Positions 34,181-42,265 of a DNA stretch of 64,000 bases are shown one piece after another (the stretch's first letter is position 1; each line of letters opens with the position of its first letter). Below the pieces are notes generated by a model. The model was not told the origin of the DNA. It saw only the letters and a program-made list of their open reading frames with translations, and made no database searches. The stretch lies in assembly GCA_031375105.1 (NCBI GenBank), contig JANMHJ010000045.1:92381-156380 (forward strand), read 5' to 3'. The position numbers and the translations under genes were made by a program. Source of the stretch: JANMDU01 sp031375105 (lineage in GTDB: Bacteria; Pseudomonadota; Gammaproteobacteria; Burkholderiales; Burkholderiaceae_C).

Positions 34181-34231
34181 CCGCAGGGTAGATTATTGTC
34201 CTCTCACCCACTTCCTTTTCTAGGAGTTTGC

Positions 34232-35194
34232 ATGCGTCGCGATCAATTCATTCATTCCCTGCTTGCGGCCTGTGCAGCTTCATGCGCCCAGCCGCTACTT
34301 GCACAAACCAGCCCCACGCTCAAAATGATGATTCCGGCCAACCCCGGTGGTGGCTGGGATACGACAGGCCGCGCCATTGGCCAAGCGCTTGTCGATGCGC
34401 GTTTGGCACAAGCAGTGCAATACGACAATAAAGGCGGCGCTGCCGGTGCGATTGGCTTGGCCCAATTTATCAACTCAAGCAAGGGTGACTCGAATGCACT
34501 CATCATGATGGGCGCAGTGATGTTGGGCGGATTGATCACCTCCAAAGCACCTGTGAGCATCGCGCAATGCACACCCATTGCGCGATTGACCAGCGAGTAC
34601 AACGTCTTTGTCGTGCCAGCCAACTCGCCCTTCAAGACGATGAAGGACATCACAGATGCCATGAAAAAAGACCCGGCCAGTGTGAAGTTTGGCGGTGGCT
34701 CGCGTGGCTCCACGGAACATATTGCTGCCTGCATGATGGCGCGTGCCATTGGTGTTGACCCGAAAAAGGTGAACTACATTCCTTTCCGGGGTGGCGGCGA
34801 AGCGATTGCGGCCATTGTTGGCGGCAATGTGAGCGTGGGCGGTAGTGGTTACAGCGAGTTTTCAGAGCAAATTCAAGCAGGCAAGATGCGAGCGGTAGGC
34901 GTAACGAGTGACAAGCGCATCAAGGGCATCAATGTTCCCACGCTTAGAGAACAGGGCCTCAACGTCACGCTTGGAAACTGGCGCGGCATCTATGCTGCCC
35001 CAGGGATCACGCTTGAACAACAGGCCGCCCTGACCGCTCTGCTCAGCGCTGTGAGTAAGAGCCCAGCATGGCAGAGCGCAGTTGCCAAAAACAACTGGAC
35101 ACCCGCCTTCTTGTCTGGCAAGGAATTTACAGATTTTGTTGACTACGAATTCACCAGCCTGCGTGCGATCATGTATCTCTCGGGCATGCTTTGA
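34232..35194 (+). CDS. tctC: Tricarboxylate-binding protein TctC, first tandem copy
   Basis: A 320-residue periplasmic receptor. The signal peptide MRRDQFIHSLLAACAASCAQ is followed by PLLAQTS, and the mature part contains MMIPANPGGGWDTTGRAIGQ, NKGGAAGAIGLAQF and the carboxylate-binding region GGSRGSTEHIAACMMARAIG. ATG 34232 has TAGGAG upstream. A second, closely similar copy follows after 115 bases, then tctB and tctA. It probably binds citrate or a related di/tricarboxylate. Confidence 0.9.
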   Translation: MRRDQFIHSLLAACAASCAQPLLAQTSPTLKMMIPANPGGGWDTTGRAIGQALVDARLAQAVQYDNKGGAAGAIGLAQFINSSKGDSNALIMMGAVMLGGLITSKAPVSIAQCTPIARLTSEYNVFVVPANSPFKTMKDITDAMKKDPASVKFGGGSRGSTEHIAACMMARAIGVDPKKVNYIPFRGGGEAIAAIVGGNVSVGGSGYSEFSEQIQAGKMRAVGVTSDKRIKGINVPTLREQGLNVTLGNWRGIYAAPGITLEQQAALTALLSAVSKSPAWQSAVAKNNWTPAFLSGKEFTDFVDYEFTSLRAIMYLSGML

Positions 35195-35309
35195 GGTCAG
35201 CCCTAGCGTTTTCCCTCATTTGGAATGCCCAAAACTGCCAGCTATTTTTCAGTTTCAGGTGCACCATTGCACTATTGTATTTTTCACTTTTTTATTTGGA
35301 GACACACGT

Positions 35310-36269
35310 ATGCGTCGCGACGAATTTTTGAAATCCCTTTTGGCAGCAGCTGCTGCCGGTAGCCTGCCCGGTATCGCCAGTGCAGCCACCACCTTGAAGA
35401 TGATGATCCCTGCCAATCCCGGCGGAGGCTGGGACGGCACGGGCCGTTCTTTGGGCAAGGCTTTGACCGAAGCCAAGGCGTTTGACACCGTGCAGTTTGA
35501 AAACAAAGGTGGTGCGGCCGGCGCGATTGGATTGGCGCAATACGTCAACAGCGCCAAGGGCGATCCCAATTCGCTCATCATGATGGGCGCGGTGATGCTG
35601 GGCGGCATCATCACTGGCAAGCCGCCAGTGAACATCACGCAATGCACGCCGATTGCGCGGTTAACGAGTGAGTTCAATGTGTTCGTCGTTCCTGCGGCTT
35701 CTCCGTTCAAAAACATGAAAGATGTGGCTGAAGCCATGAAGAAAGACCCAGGCAGCGTGAAGGTCGGTGGGGGCTCGCGTGGCTCCACCGAGCACATTGC
35801 GGCCAGCATGATGGCGCGTGCGATTGGTGTCGATCCGAAGAAGGTCAACTATGTGCCTTTCCGTGGCGGCGGCGAAGCCGTAGCAGCCATCATTGGTGGC
35901 AATGTCAGCATGGGCGGCTCAGGTTACAGCGAATTTGCTGAACACATCAAATCAGGCAAGATGCGCGCGATTGGCGTGACCAGCGAAAAGCGCCTCAAAG
36001 GCATCGATGTACCCACGCTCAAAGAGCAAAGCATTGATGTGGTGCTGGGCAACTGGCGCGGCGTATATGGCGGCCCAGGTATCACGCCAGCGCAGCAAGC
36101 GGATTTGGTGAAAGCCGTGGTGGCTGCCACCAAGACGAAATTCTGGCAAGACGAGCTGGAGAAAAATGGCTGGACATCCGCTGTGCTCACAGGCAAAGAA
36201 TTTGGTGATTTTGTCGACAACGATTTTGCCAATCTGCGCGGCACGATGTACCAAGCTGGCATGCTCTGA
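35310..36269 (+). CDS. tctC: Tricarboxylate-binding protein TctC, second tandem copy
   Basis: A 319-residue periplasmic receptor, roughly two thirds identical by eye to the preceding copy. Shared blocks include MMIPANPGGGWD, NKGGAAGAIGLAQ, QCTPIARLTSE.NVFVVPA and PKKVNY.PFRGGGEA. The signal peptide MRRDEFLKSLLAAAAAGSLP differs more. ATG 35310 has GGAG 8 bases upstream. It lies 27 bases before tctB. The pair looks like a local duplication that may widen or split substrate range. Confidence 0.92.
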   Translation: MRRDEFLKSLLAAAAAGSLPGIASAATTLKMMIPANPGGGWDGTGRSLGKALTEAKAFDTVQFENKGGAAGAIGLAQYVNSAKGDPNSLIMMGAVMLGGIITGKPPVNITQCTPIARLTSEFNVFVVPAASPFKNMKDVAEAMKKDPGSVKVGGGSRGSTEHIAASMMARAIGVDPKKVNYVPFRGGGEAVAAIIGGNVSMGGSGYSEFAEHIKSGKMRAIGVTSEKRLKGIDVPTLKEQSIDVVLGNWRGVYGGPGITPAQQADLVKAVVAATKTKFWQDELEKNGWTSAVLTGKEFGDFVDNDFANLRGTMYQAGML

Positions 36270-36296
36270 AACTGAGATATAGCGACAAGGCAAAAC

Positions 36297-36797
36297 ATGA
36301 GCACCCAACGCACCGAAACCTGTGTCGGCGCAGCCTGCCTGCTCTTAGGGGCTGCACTGGCTTGGGGGGCCACCAGCATTTCTTCTGAAGCAGGCTATTC
36401 GGGTGTGGGGCCGAATTTTCTGCCGTGGGTGGTGTCCGTTGCGTTGATGGTCTGCGGTGTGTTGCTGTTGGTGCAATCTTTGACGGGCGGCTTTCGTGGA
36501 CGCGATGCCCCGGAGGGCGCTGCCCGTGGCGATTGGCTCTCTTTTGCTTGGATCAGTGCCGCTTTGCTGCTGAATGCCTTGCTCATCACACGCATTGGCT
36601 TCATCGCAAGCTGCACATTGGCCTTTGTGATTGCTGTACGCGGTTTTCATCTCTCCCAAGGCCGTCCGCGTCCCAGTCTCGCAGCTTGGTTCAAAGATGC
36701 ATTGGTGGGCGCAGCCATCAGCGCCCCGGTTTTTTGGTTGTTCACCAAAGTTCTGGGCGTGAACCTGCCCGGTTTGACCTCCACTGGCTGGCTCTAA
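36297..36797 (+). CDS. tctB: Small membrane subunit TctB
   Basis: A 166-residue protein with four predicted membrane helices, the size and topology of TctB, the small subunit of tripartite tricarboxylate transporters. An N-terminal segment GAACLLLGAALAWGATS and the motif GVGPNFLPWVV are typical. It lies between tctC and tctA. Confidence 0.92.
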   Translation: MSTQRTETCVGAACLLLGAALAWGATSISSEAGYSGVGPNFLPWVVSVALMVCGVLLLVQSLTGGFRGRDAPEGAARGDWLSFAWISAALLLNALLITRIGFIASCTLAFVIAVRGFHLSQGRPRPSLAAWFKDALVGAAISAPVFWLFTKVLGVNLPGLTSTGWL

Positions 36798-36810
36798 AAA
36801 GACAAGCAAC

Positions 36811-38295
36811 ATGGATATTTTCAATGCCCTGATGGCTGGCTTTGCCACTGCCATCACACCGATGAACCTGATGTGGGCGTTTCTCGGCTGTGTGATTGGC
36901 ACAGCGGTGGGCGTATTGCCCGGCCTCGGCCCTGCGGTGGTGGTGGCGATGCTGCTGCCGATCACCTCTCAGGTCGAGGTGACGGCTTCCATGATTTTTT
37001 TCGCTGGCATTTACTACGGCGCGATGTATGGCGGCTCGACCACCTCGATCTTGATGAACACACCCGGCGAAGCGGGTTCGTTGATCACCGCAATGGAAGG
37101 CAACAAAATGGCCAAGAGTGGGCGAGCGGGCGCGGCGCTGGCCACTTCGGCGATTGGCTCTTTTGTCGCGGGCACGATTGCCACTGTGGTGGTCACAGTG
37201 GCTGCTCCCTTCATTGCCGAGCATGCCGTCAAACTCGGACCTCCTGAATATTTCTTGCTGATGGTGCTTTCGTTTTGTGCGGTGAGTTCAGTGCTAGGCG
37301 GTAGCGTGTTGCGCGGTGTGGTGGCTTTGTTCATTGGTTTGGCCATGGGCTTGGTGGGCTTGGATCAGATTTCAGCTCAGCCGCGCTACACAGGCGGTGT
37401 GCCTGAGATGCTAGATGGGGTGGAGATCGTGCTGGTGGCGGTGGGCTTGTTTGCGATTGGCGAGGCGCTGTATTTGGCGCTCTATCAAGGCAGAGAAGTG
37501 GAATTTCAAAACCCCATGAGCAAGGTGCATATGACGGCGCAGGAGTGGAGGCGCTCTTGGCCCGCTTGGTTGCGCGGCACAGCGATTGGCATTCCGTTTG
37601 GCACTATCCCCGCTGGCGGTAGCGAGATTCCGACCTTTCTTTCTTACGCCACAGAGAAAAAGCTTTCCAAAAATCCTGAAGAATTTGGCAAAGGCGCGAT
37701 TGAGGGCGTAGCAGGCCCTGAAGCGGCCAACAATGCTGCCATCACAGCCACCTTGATTCCGCTGCTCACTTTGGGTATTCCCACATCGAACACCACAGCC
37801 GTGCTGATGGGCGCATTTCAAAGCTATGGCATTCAGCCCGGTCCGCAGCTGTTCACCAGCTCGGCCACTTTGGTTTGGGCGCTGATTGCCTCCATGTACA
37901 TAGGCAATGTGATGCTCTTGATTTTGAATTTGCCACTGGTGGGCTTGTGGGTCAAGCTGCTCAAAATTCCAAAAGCGCATTTGTATGCAGGCATTTTGAT
38001 TTTTGCCACGGTGGGCGTGTATGGCATGCGCCAAAGTGCTTTCGATCTGGTGTTGCTCTGGGGCATTGGCCTGCTCGGGCTGCTCTTGCGCCGTTTTGAC
38101 TTTCCTACTGCACCCGTGGTGATTGGTCTGATCCTTGGGCCTTTAGCAGAAGCGCAAATGCGCAATGCACTGTCGATTGGTGAAGGCAAATGGACGGTGT
38201 TTGTCGAGCGGCCAGGATCGCTATTTTTACTGGCCGTGATTGTGGCTGTTTTGGTGTTGCCACGCCTACTGAAGAAGCGCGCTGCGAAGGCATGA
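36811..38295 (+). CDS. tctA: Large membrane subunit TctA
   Basis: A 494-residue inner-membrane permease of the tripartite tricarboxylate transporter, driven by ion gradients. The conserved N-terminal block GVLPGLGPAVVVAMLLPIT (about residues 34-52) and the YYGAMYGGSTTSILMNTPGE block (about 69-88) are family hallmarks, and the second internal repeat has LTLGIPTSNTTAVLMGAF. It is last in the operon, 13 bases after tctB, with a half hairpin element downstream. Confidence 0.96.
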   Translation: MDIFNALMAGFATAITPMNLMWAFLGCVIGTAVGVLPGLGPAVVVAMLLPITSQVEVTASMIFFAGIYYGAMYGGSTTSILMNTPGEAGSLITAMEGNKMAKSGRAGAALATSAIGSFVAGTIATVVVTVAAPFIAEHAVKLGPPEYFLLMVLSFCAVSSVLGGSVLRGVVALFIGLAMGLVGLDQISAQPRYTGGVPEMLDGVEIVLVAVGLFAIGEALYLALYQGREVEFQNPMSKVHMTAQEWRRSWPAWLRGTAIGIPFGTIPAGGSEIPTFLSYATEKKLSKNPEEFGKGAIEGVAGPEAANNAAITATLIPLLTLGIPTSNTTAVLMGAFQSYGIQPGPQLFTSSATLVWALIASMYIGNVMLLILNLPLVGLWVKLLKIPKAHLYAGILIFATVGVYGMRQSAFDLVLLWGIGLLGLLLRRFDFPTAPVVIGLILGPLAEAQMRNALSIGEGKWTVFVERPGSLFLLAVIVAVLVLPRLLKKRAAKA

Positions 38296-38300
38296 ACTTC

Positions 38301-38323
38301 CGGACGCGAAGGACGCGAAAGTT
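38301..38323. repeat. ACGCGAAAG-type hairpin element, half copy
   Basis: CGGACGCGAAGGACGCGAAAGTT corresponds to one arm of the larger hairpins, without a partner arm. It lies in the 42-base gap between the convergent tctA and oxidase stops. Confidence 0.7.
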
Positions 38324-38337
38324 GGTTTTCCCTCCAA

Positions 38338-41300
38338 TCAGCGAAGCTGAGCAGCCAGCAGCCTAGCCACATGAATCGCCTCGCGCCCTGCGCCATCTTG
38401 GATTTGATGACGGCAGCTCGTGCCATCGGCCACCACAATCGCATCTGGTTGTTTGCGCACAGCCGGTAGCAAGCTCAGTTCGGCCATTTGCATGCTCACT
38501 GTATAGTGGCTTGCCTCAAAACCAAAGCTGCCCGCCATACCGCAGCAACTGCTCTCAATCAACTCAGGCTGCGCATCAGGAATGAGCCGGATCACCTCCA
38601 TGATCGGGCTGACAGCATCAAAGGCTTTTTGATGGCAATGGCCATGCAACAGTATCGACTGCTTGATGGGCAGCAGCTGCGCTTTGAGCGCATCCAACTG
38701 GCCAGCTTTGGCTTCTCGCGCTAAAAACTCTTCCAGCAGAAAAGCATGCTGGCTCACCAGCTTGGCATCTTCTCCCAAACCCATCACCAGAGCCTCATCG
38801 CGCAGCGTGAGCAAGCAACTGGGCTCTAAGCCCACAATCGCGATGCCTTTTTGCGCATAGGGTAGCAGTTCGGTAATCAACTCACGCAGTTTTTCGCGTG
38901 CTTCATCCACCATGCCGCTGGCCAGATAGGTGCGGCCACAGCACAGTTGTTTGCCATTATTTGCTCCTTTTTTAGTAGCTACTCCCGCAGTGTATCCGGC
39001 GGCTTGAAGCACTTTTAAGGCTGAAATAGCGTTCTCAGATTCAAAAAAACCATTGAAGGTATCCACAAACAGCACCACTGGCTTTGCTGCTTGGAGCACC
39101 GCTTCACGCGTCGCTATTTTTGGTTGCGAATTCCAAAACGTGGCGCTGCGCCACTTGGGCAAGCTGCGCTTGGCAGACAAGCCCAGCAGCTTTTCACTCA
39201 GCAAGGCCAAGCCAGGAATTTTGTCGCGCAAATTGAGCAGCGACGCAAAGCGAGAAGCCATCGCCGCGTATTCTGGCAGCTTGGCGACAAGCTTGTCTTT
39301 CAGCGTGTAGCCATGCTTGGCTTTGTAATGGTGAAGAAACTCCACCTTCATCTTGGCCATGTCCACGCCCGTGGGGCAATCACGTTTACAGCCTTTGCAG
39401 CCCACACACAAGTCCATGGCTTCATGCGCCGCCTCGCTGGCTAAACCATCGCCTCCCAGCTGGCCGCTGAGCGCTAGGCGAAGCGTGTTGGCGCGGCCTC
39501 GCGTGAGATGCTGCTCGTCGCGCGTCACACGGTAGCTCGGGCACATGGTGCCTGCGTCAAACTTACGGCAGTGGCCATTGTTGTTGCACATCTCAGCGGC
39601 TTTAGCAAAGCCTTCGGCGGGGTCGCCACCGGTACCGGGTGCAGTAGTTTGCTCGGTCACGGGATCGTTTTGCACATTCCAAGCCGACCAATCCAAAGCA
39701 GACTTAAGCGGAATCACGCGATACGGCTTCTCGCCTTGCGAGCCCGACGAGTAACGCATCAAACGCGAATCGTCCATCTTCGGGATCGGATGCGCTGGCG
39801 TGCTCACCATGCGGCCTGGGCAGAGTAAGTTGATCGGATCGAGATGCTGCTTGATACTGGCAAAGGCTTGCGTCACCGCCGGGCCAAACTGCCATTCAAT
39901 CCATTCACCACGGCACAAACCATCCCCGTGCTCGCCGCTGTATGCACCTTGGAACTTGCGCACGAGGGCGCTGGCCTCGTTGGCAATTTCACGCATTTTT
40001 CCTGCGCCGCCGCCTGTACCGCTGCGCCGCATATCCAGAATCGGGCGCACGTGCAGCGTGCCCACACTTGCGTGCGCATACCACGTGCCGCGCGAGCCGT
40101 GCTTGCGGAAAACTTCCGTTAAAGCATCGGTGTACTCGGCCAAATGCTCCAGCGGAACAGCGCAATCTTCAATGAAGCTCACCGGCTTGCCATCGCCCTT
40201 CAAGCTCATCATGATGTTCAGGCCCGCTTTGCGCACTTCCCAGAGGTTTTTCTGTGGCGCGTCTTGCGTCATCTCCACCACCGAGCCGGGCAGGCCCAGA
40301 TCGCCCATGAGTTCGACGAGTTGCTTGATCTTGGGAAGCAAAACTGCTTTGTTGTCGCCAGAAAATTCCACCAACAAAATCGCATCGGGCTGGCCGATGA
40401 TGGCCGTGCGGATGGTGGGGGCAAAGGCTGGGTTTTGTAGGCTCAGCTCGATCATGGTGCGATCTACCAGCTCCACCGCGCTCAAGCTCCCATCATGGCC
40501 CAGCTTGACAATATGCTGCGCTGAATCCATCGCTTTGTGAAAGCTCTGGAAATTCACCACGCCAAGTACTTTGGTTTTTGGCAATGGAGAAAGACGCAGC
40601 TTGAGCGATTGCGTGATGCCTAAAGTGCCTTCGCTGCCCACGAACAAATGCGCCAGATTGACGCTGCCGTCTGGCGTGTAAGGCTTCTCGTTCTGATTGT
40701 GAAAAATATCTAGGTTGTAGCCTGCCACACGGCGCAACACTTTCGGCCAATGCGCTGCCAGCTCATGCTGAAGATCATCGGCCAATTGCTTCACATGGTC
40801 ACCCATCACCCGCGCCAAGCCGTTGCTGGCCGCATAACCCCCTGCGCTGAGCGTTTGCCCATTGGAGAGCAAGATCTCTGCGCCCAGCACGTTATGCACC
40901 ATGTTGCCATAGGCGATGCTGCGCGAGCCGCAAGAGTTGTTGCCCGCCATACCGCCCAAGGTGGCTTGCGCACTGGTGGAAACATCCACCGGATACCACA
41001 GGCCATGTTGTTTTAACTGCGCGTTTAAATGATCCAGCACGATGCCCGGCTCCACCGTCACCTCACGAGCAGCCACATCCAATGAAAGCACGCGGCGCAT
41101 GTGTTTGCTGTGATCGATCACCAGCCCCGCGCCCACGGTTTGCCCGCATTGGCTGGTGCCGCCACCGCGCGGCACGATGGGCACATGCAGATCACGGCAA
41201 ATAGCCACCGCAGTGGCCACGTCGTGGGCGCTTTTAGGTACAAATGCACCCACTGGCATCACTTGATAAATCGACGCATCGGTGGCGTAGCGGCCTTTGT

Positions 41301-41448
41301 CTGCGGCAGAGAACAACACCTCACCCCGTGTTTCTTGTGCCAAGCGCAGCGCTAGCTTGCCGGCTATTTCATTGCTGGCTCGGGAGACGATCTCAGCGCT
41401 GGCCGCTGCGGCTTCTTGGGTGACCTTGAGGGGCAAAGGCGCATTCAT
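38338..41448 (-). CDS. YdiJ-like FAD and Fe-S oxidoreductase (D-2-hydroxyacid dehydrogenase type)
   Basis: A 1036-residue protein combining a flavin dehydrogenase and an Fe-S/Cys-rich electron-transfer part, as in YdiJ (about 1018 residues). The PCMH FAD domain has PRGGGTSQCGQTVGAG near residue 95 and GSEGTLGITQSLKLRL. A FAD-oxidase C domain follows, then Cys clusters (CNNNGHCRKFDAGTMCP and CVGCKGCKRDCPTG near 625-695) and two CCG motifs (LCCGRTYL near 838, SCCGMAGSFG near 968). It would oxidise a D-2-hydroxy acid such as D-2-hydroxyglutarate, D-lactate or glycolate. The ATG overlaps the upstream GntR stop. A palindromic element encodes YTAGVATKKGA just before the first CCG motif. Confidence 0.88.
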   Translation of the reverse strand: MNAPLPLKVTQEAAAASAEIVSRASNEIAGKLALRLAQETRGEVLFSAADKGRYATDASIYQVMPVGAFVPKSAHDVATAVAICRDLHVPIVPRGGGTSQCGQTVGAGLVIDHSKHMRRVLSLDVAAREVTVEPGIVLDHLNAQLKQHGLWYPVDVSTSAQATLGGMAGNNSCGSRSIAYGNMVHNVLGAEILLSNGQTLSAGGYAASNGLARVMGDHVKQLADDLQHELAAHWPKVLRRVAGYNLDIFHNQNEKPYTPDGSVNLAHLFVGSEGTLGITQSLKLRLSPLPKTKVLGVVNFQSFHKAMDSAQHIVKLGHDGSLSAVELVDRTMIELSLQNPAFAPTIRTAIIGQPDAILLVEFSGDNKAVLLPKIKQLVELMGDLGLPGSVVEMTQDAPQKNLWEVRKAGLNIMMSLKGDGKPVSFIEDCAVPLEHLAEYTDALTEVFRKHGSRGTWYAHASVGTLHVRPILDMRRSGTGGGAGKMREIANEASALVRKFQGAYSGEHGDGLCRGEWIEWQFGPAVTQAFASIKQHLDPINLLCPGRMVSTPAHPIPKMDDSRLMRYSSGSQGEKPYRVIPLKSALDWSAWNVQNDPVTEQTTAPGTGGDPAEGFAKAAEMCNNNGHCRKFDAGTMCPSYRVTRDEQHLTRGRANTLRLALSGQLGGDGLASEAAHEAMDLCVGCKGCKRDCPTGVDMAKMKVEFLHHYKAKHGYTLKDKLVAKLPEYAAMASRFASLLNLRDKIPGLALLSEKLLGLSAKRSLPKWRSATFWNSQPKIATREAVLQAAKPVVLFVDTFNGFFESENAISALKVLQAAGYTAGVATKKGANNGKQLCCGRTYLASGMVDEAREKLRELITELLPYAQKGIAIVGLEPSCLLTLRDEALVMGLGEDAKLVSQHAFLLEEFLAREAKAGQLDALKAQLLPIKQSILLHGHCHQKAFDAVSPIMEVIRLIPDAQPELIESSCCGMAGSFGFEASHYTVSMQMAELSLLPAVRKQPDAIVVADGTSCRHQIQDGAGREAIHVARLLAAQLR
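38961..39010 (+). repeat. 50-bp palindromic element in the YdiJ-like gene
   Basis: TTGCTCCTTTTTTAGTAGCTACTCCCGCAG and the following TATCCGGCGGCTTGAAGC match the consensus order with moderate divergence. In the gene's sense it encodes GYTAGVATKKGA. Confidence 0.65.
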
Positions 41449-42140
41449 GCAGACAGACTCTCTTGGGATGCAGCTGATTGCTGGCGCAATAGCTCGATGA
41501 CGACATCGCGTTTGTTGTTCAGGTGCTGCACGAGAATGCTGCGCAGCGCAGTACCATCTCGCGCTGCCAGCGCTTCGATCATCCGCTCATGCTCTTTCAC
41601 GGCGCGCTTCCATTTGACTTCGTCTTGGTTCGAGCGAAAGCGCAGGGCTTGCAGCCGGGCATTGACTTGGGTGTAAGTGCTCAGCAGCACGGGGTTGTTG
41701 GCGGCGCTGTTGATCGCTTTGTGAATTTGCGAATTGAGCCGGTAATACGCCGAAAGATCGCGCCGCGTGTGGGCGGCCAGCATTTCATAATGCAGCGCTT
41801 TGATCTCGGCCAACTCTGCCTCGGTAATACGCTGCGCAGCCAACTCACCCGACATGCCCTCCAGCCCTGCCATCACTTCAAAGGTGTTGTGTACATCTTG
41901 TTCGCTCAAACTAAGCGCTACCGCGCCCCGGTTGGGCAGCAGCTCCACCAGGCCTTCAGCCGCCAGCATTTTGATGGCCTCACGCAAGGGTGTGCGCGAG
42001 ACACTCAAGCGCTCGGCCAGCTCGCGCTCGTTGAGCTTAGCGCCCGGCGCAATCGCGCCTTCCACGAGCAGCTCACGCAGGCGGTAAGCCACCTGCTCAT
42101 GCAGCGCGGCGCGGGGGATGGTGATGATTTCAGCAGTCAT
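41445..42140 (-). CDS. GntR-family (FCD) regulator of the oxidase and aminotransferase genes
   Basis: A 231-residue regulator. The winged helix contains LAERLSVSRTPLREAIKMLAAEG with the recognition helix at about residues 45-67, and the FCD domain holds HYEMLAAHTRRDLSAYYRLN and the HERMIEAL histidine. Its stop overlaps the start of the oxidase gene (ATGA). It faces the aminotransferase gene across mirrored promoters, each with an 18-bp operator. The predicted -10 puts transcription start at or near the ATG, so its mRNA may be leaderless. Confidence 0.92.
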   Translation of the reverse strand: MTAEIITIPRAALHEQVAYRLRELLVEGAIAPGAKLNERELAERLSVSRTPLREAIKMLAAEGLVELLPNRGAVALSLSEQDVHNTFEVMAGLEGMSGELAAQRITEAELAEIKALHYEMLAAHTRRDLSAYYRLNSQIHKAINSAANNPVLLSTYTQVNARLQALRFRSNQDEVKWKRAVKEHERMIEALAARDGTALRSILVQHLNNKRDVVIELLRQQSAASQESLSA

Positions 42141-42146
42141 GGATTA

Positions 42147-42175
42147 ATTTTGTATGCAAAATACACTTATGTCAA
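42147..42175 (-). promoter_or_regulatory. Promoter of the gntR-oxidase operon
   Basis: On the minus strand TTGACA (42175-42170), a 17-base spacer and CAAAAT (42152-42147). The spacer and -10 are covered by the operator at 42148-42165. Confidence 0.6.
42148..42165. promoter_or_regulatory. GntR operator copy 1
   Basis: TTTTGTATGCAAAATACA. Its reverse complement occurs with one mismatch at 42217-42234. The core TATGCAAAATA resembles FCD-GntR palindromic sites. Confidence 0.7.
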
Positions 42176-42208
42176 ACCCTAATTTTTATGTATTTTCAAG
42201 GAAATTTA

Positions 42209-42237
42209 TTGACAAATGTATTTTGCATGCAAAAATA
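42209..42237 (+). promoter_or_regulatory. Promoter of the aminotransferase operon
   Basis: TTGACA (42209-42214), a 17-base spacer and AAAATA (42232-42237). The second operator copy lies in the spacer, the same geometry as the divergent promoter. Confidence 0.6.
42217..42234. promoter_or_regulatory. GntR operator copy 2
   Basis: TGTATTTTGCATGCAAAA, the reverse complement of operator copy 1 except for one base. Occupancy would block RNA polymerase at the -10 of the aminotransferase promoter. Confidence 0.7.
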
Positions 42238-42265
42238 GCCAAAATTTGACCAAGAAAGCTTTCGC

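Noticed and set aside
36345..36965. Minus-strand frame of 206 codons opposite tctB and the start of tctA
   Set aside because: Antisense to two well-supported transporter genes with correct spacing and membrane profile.
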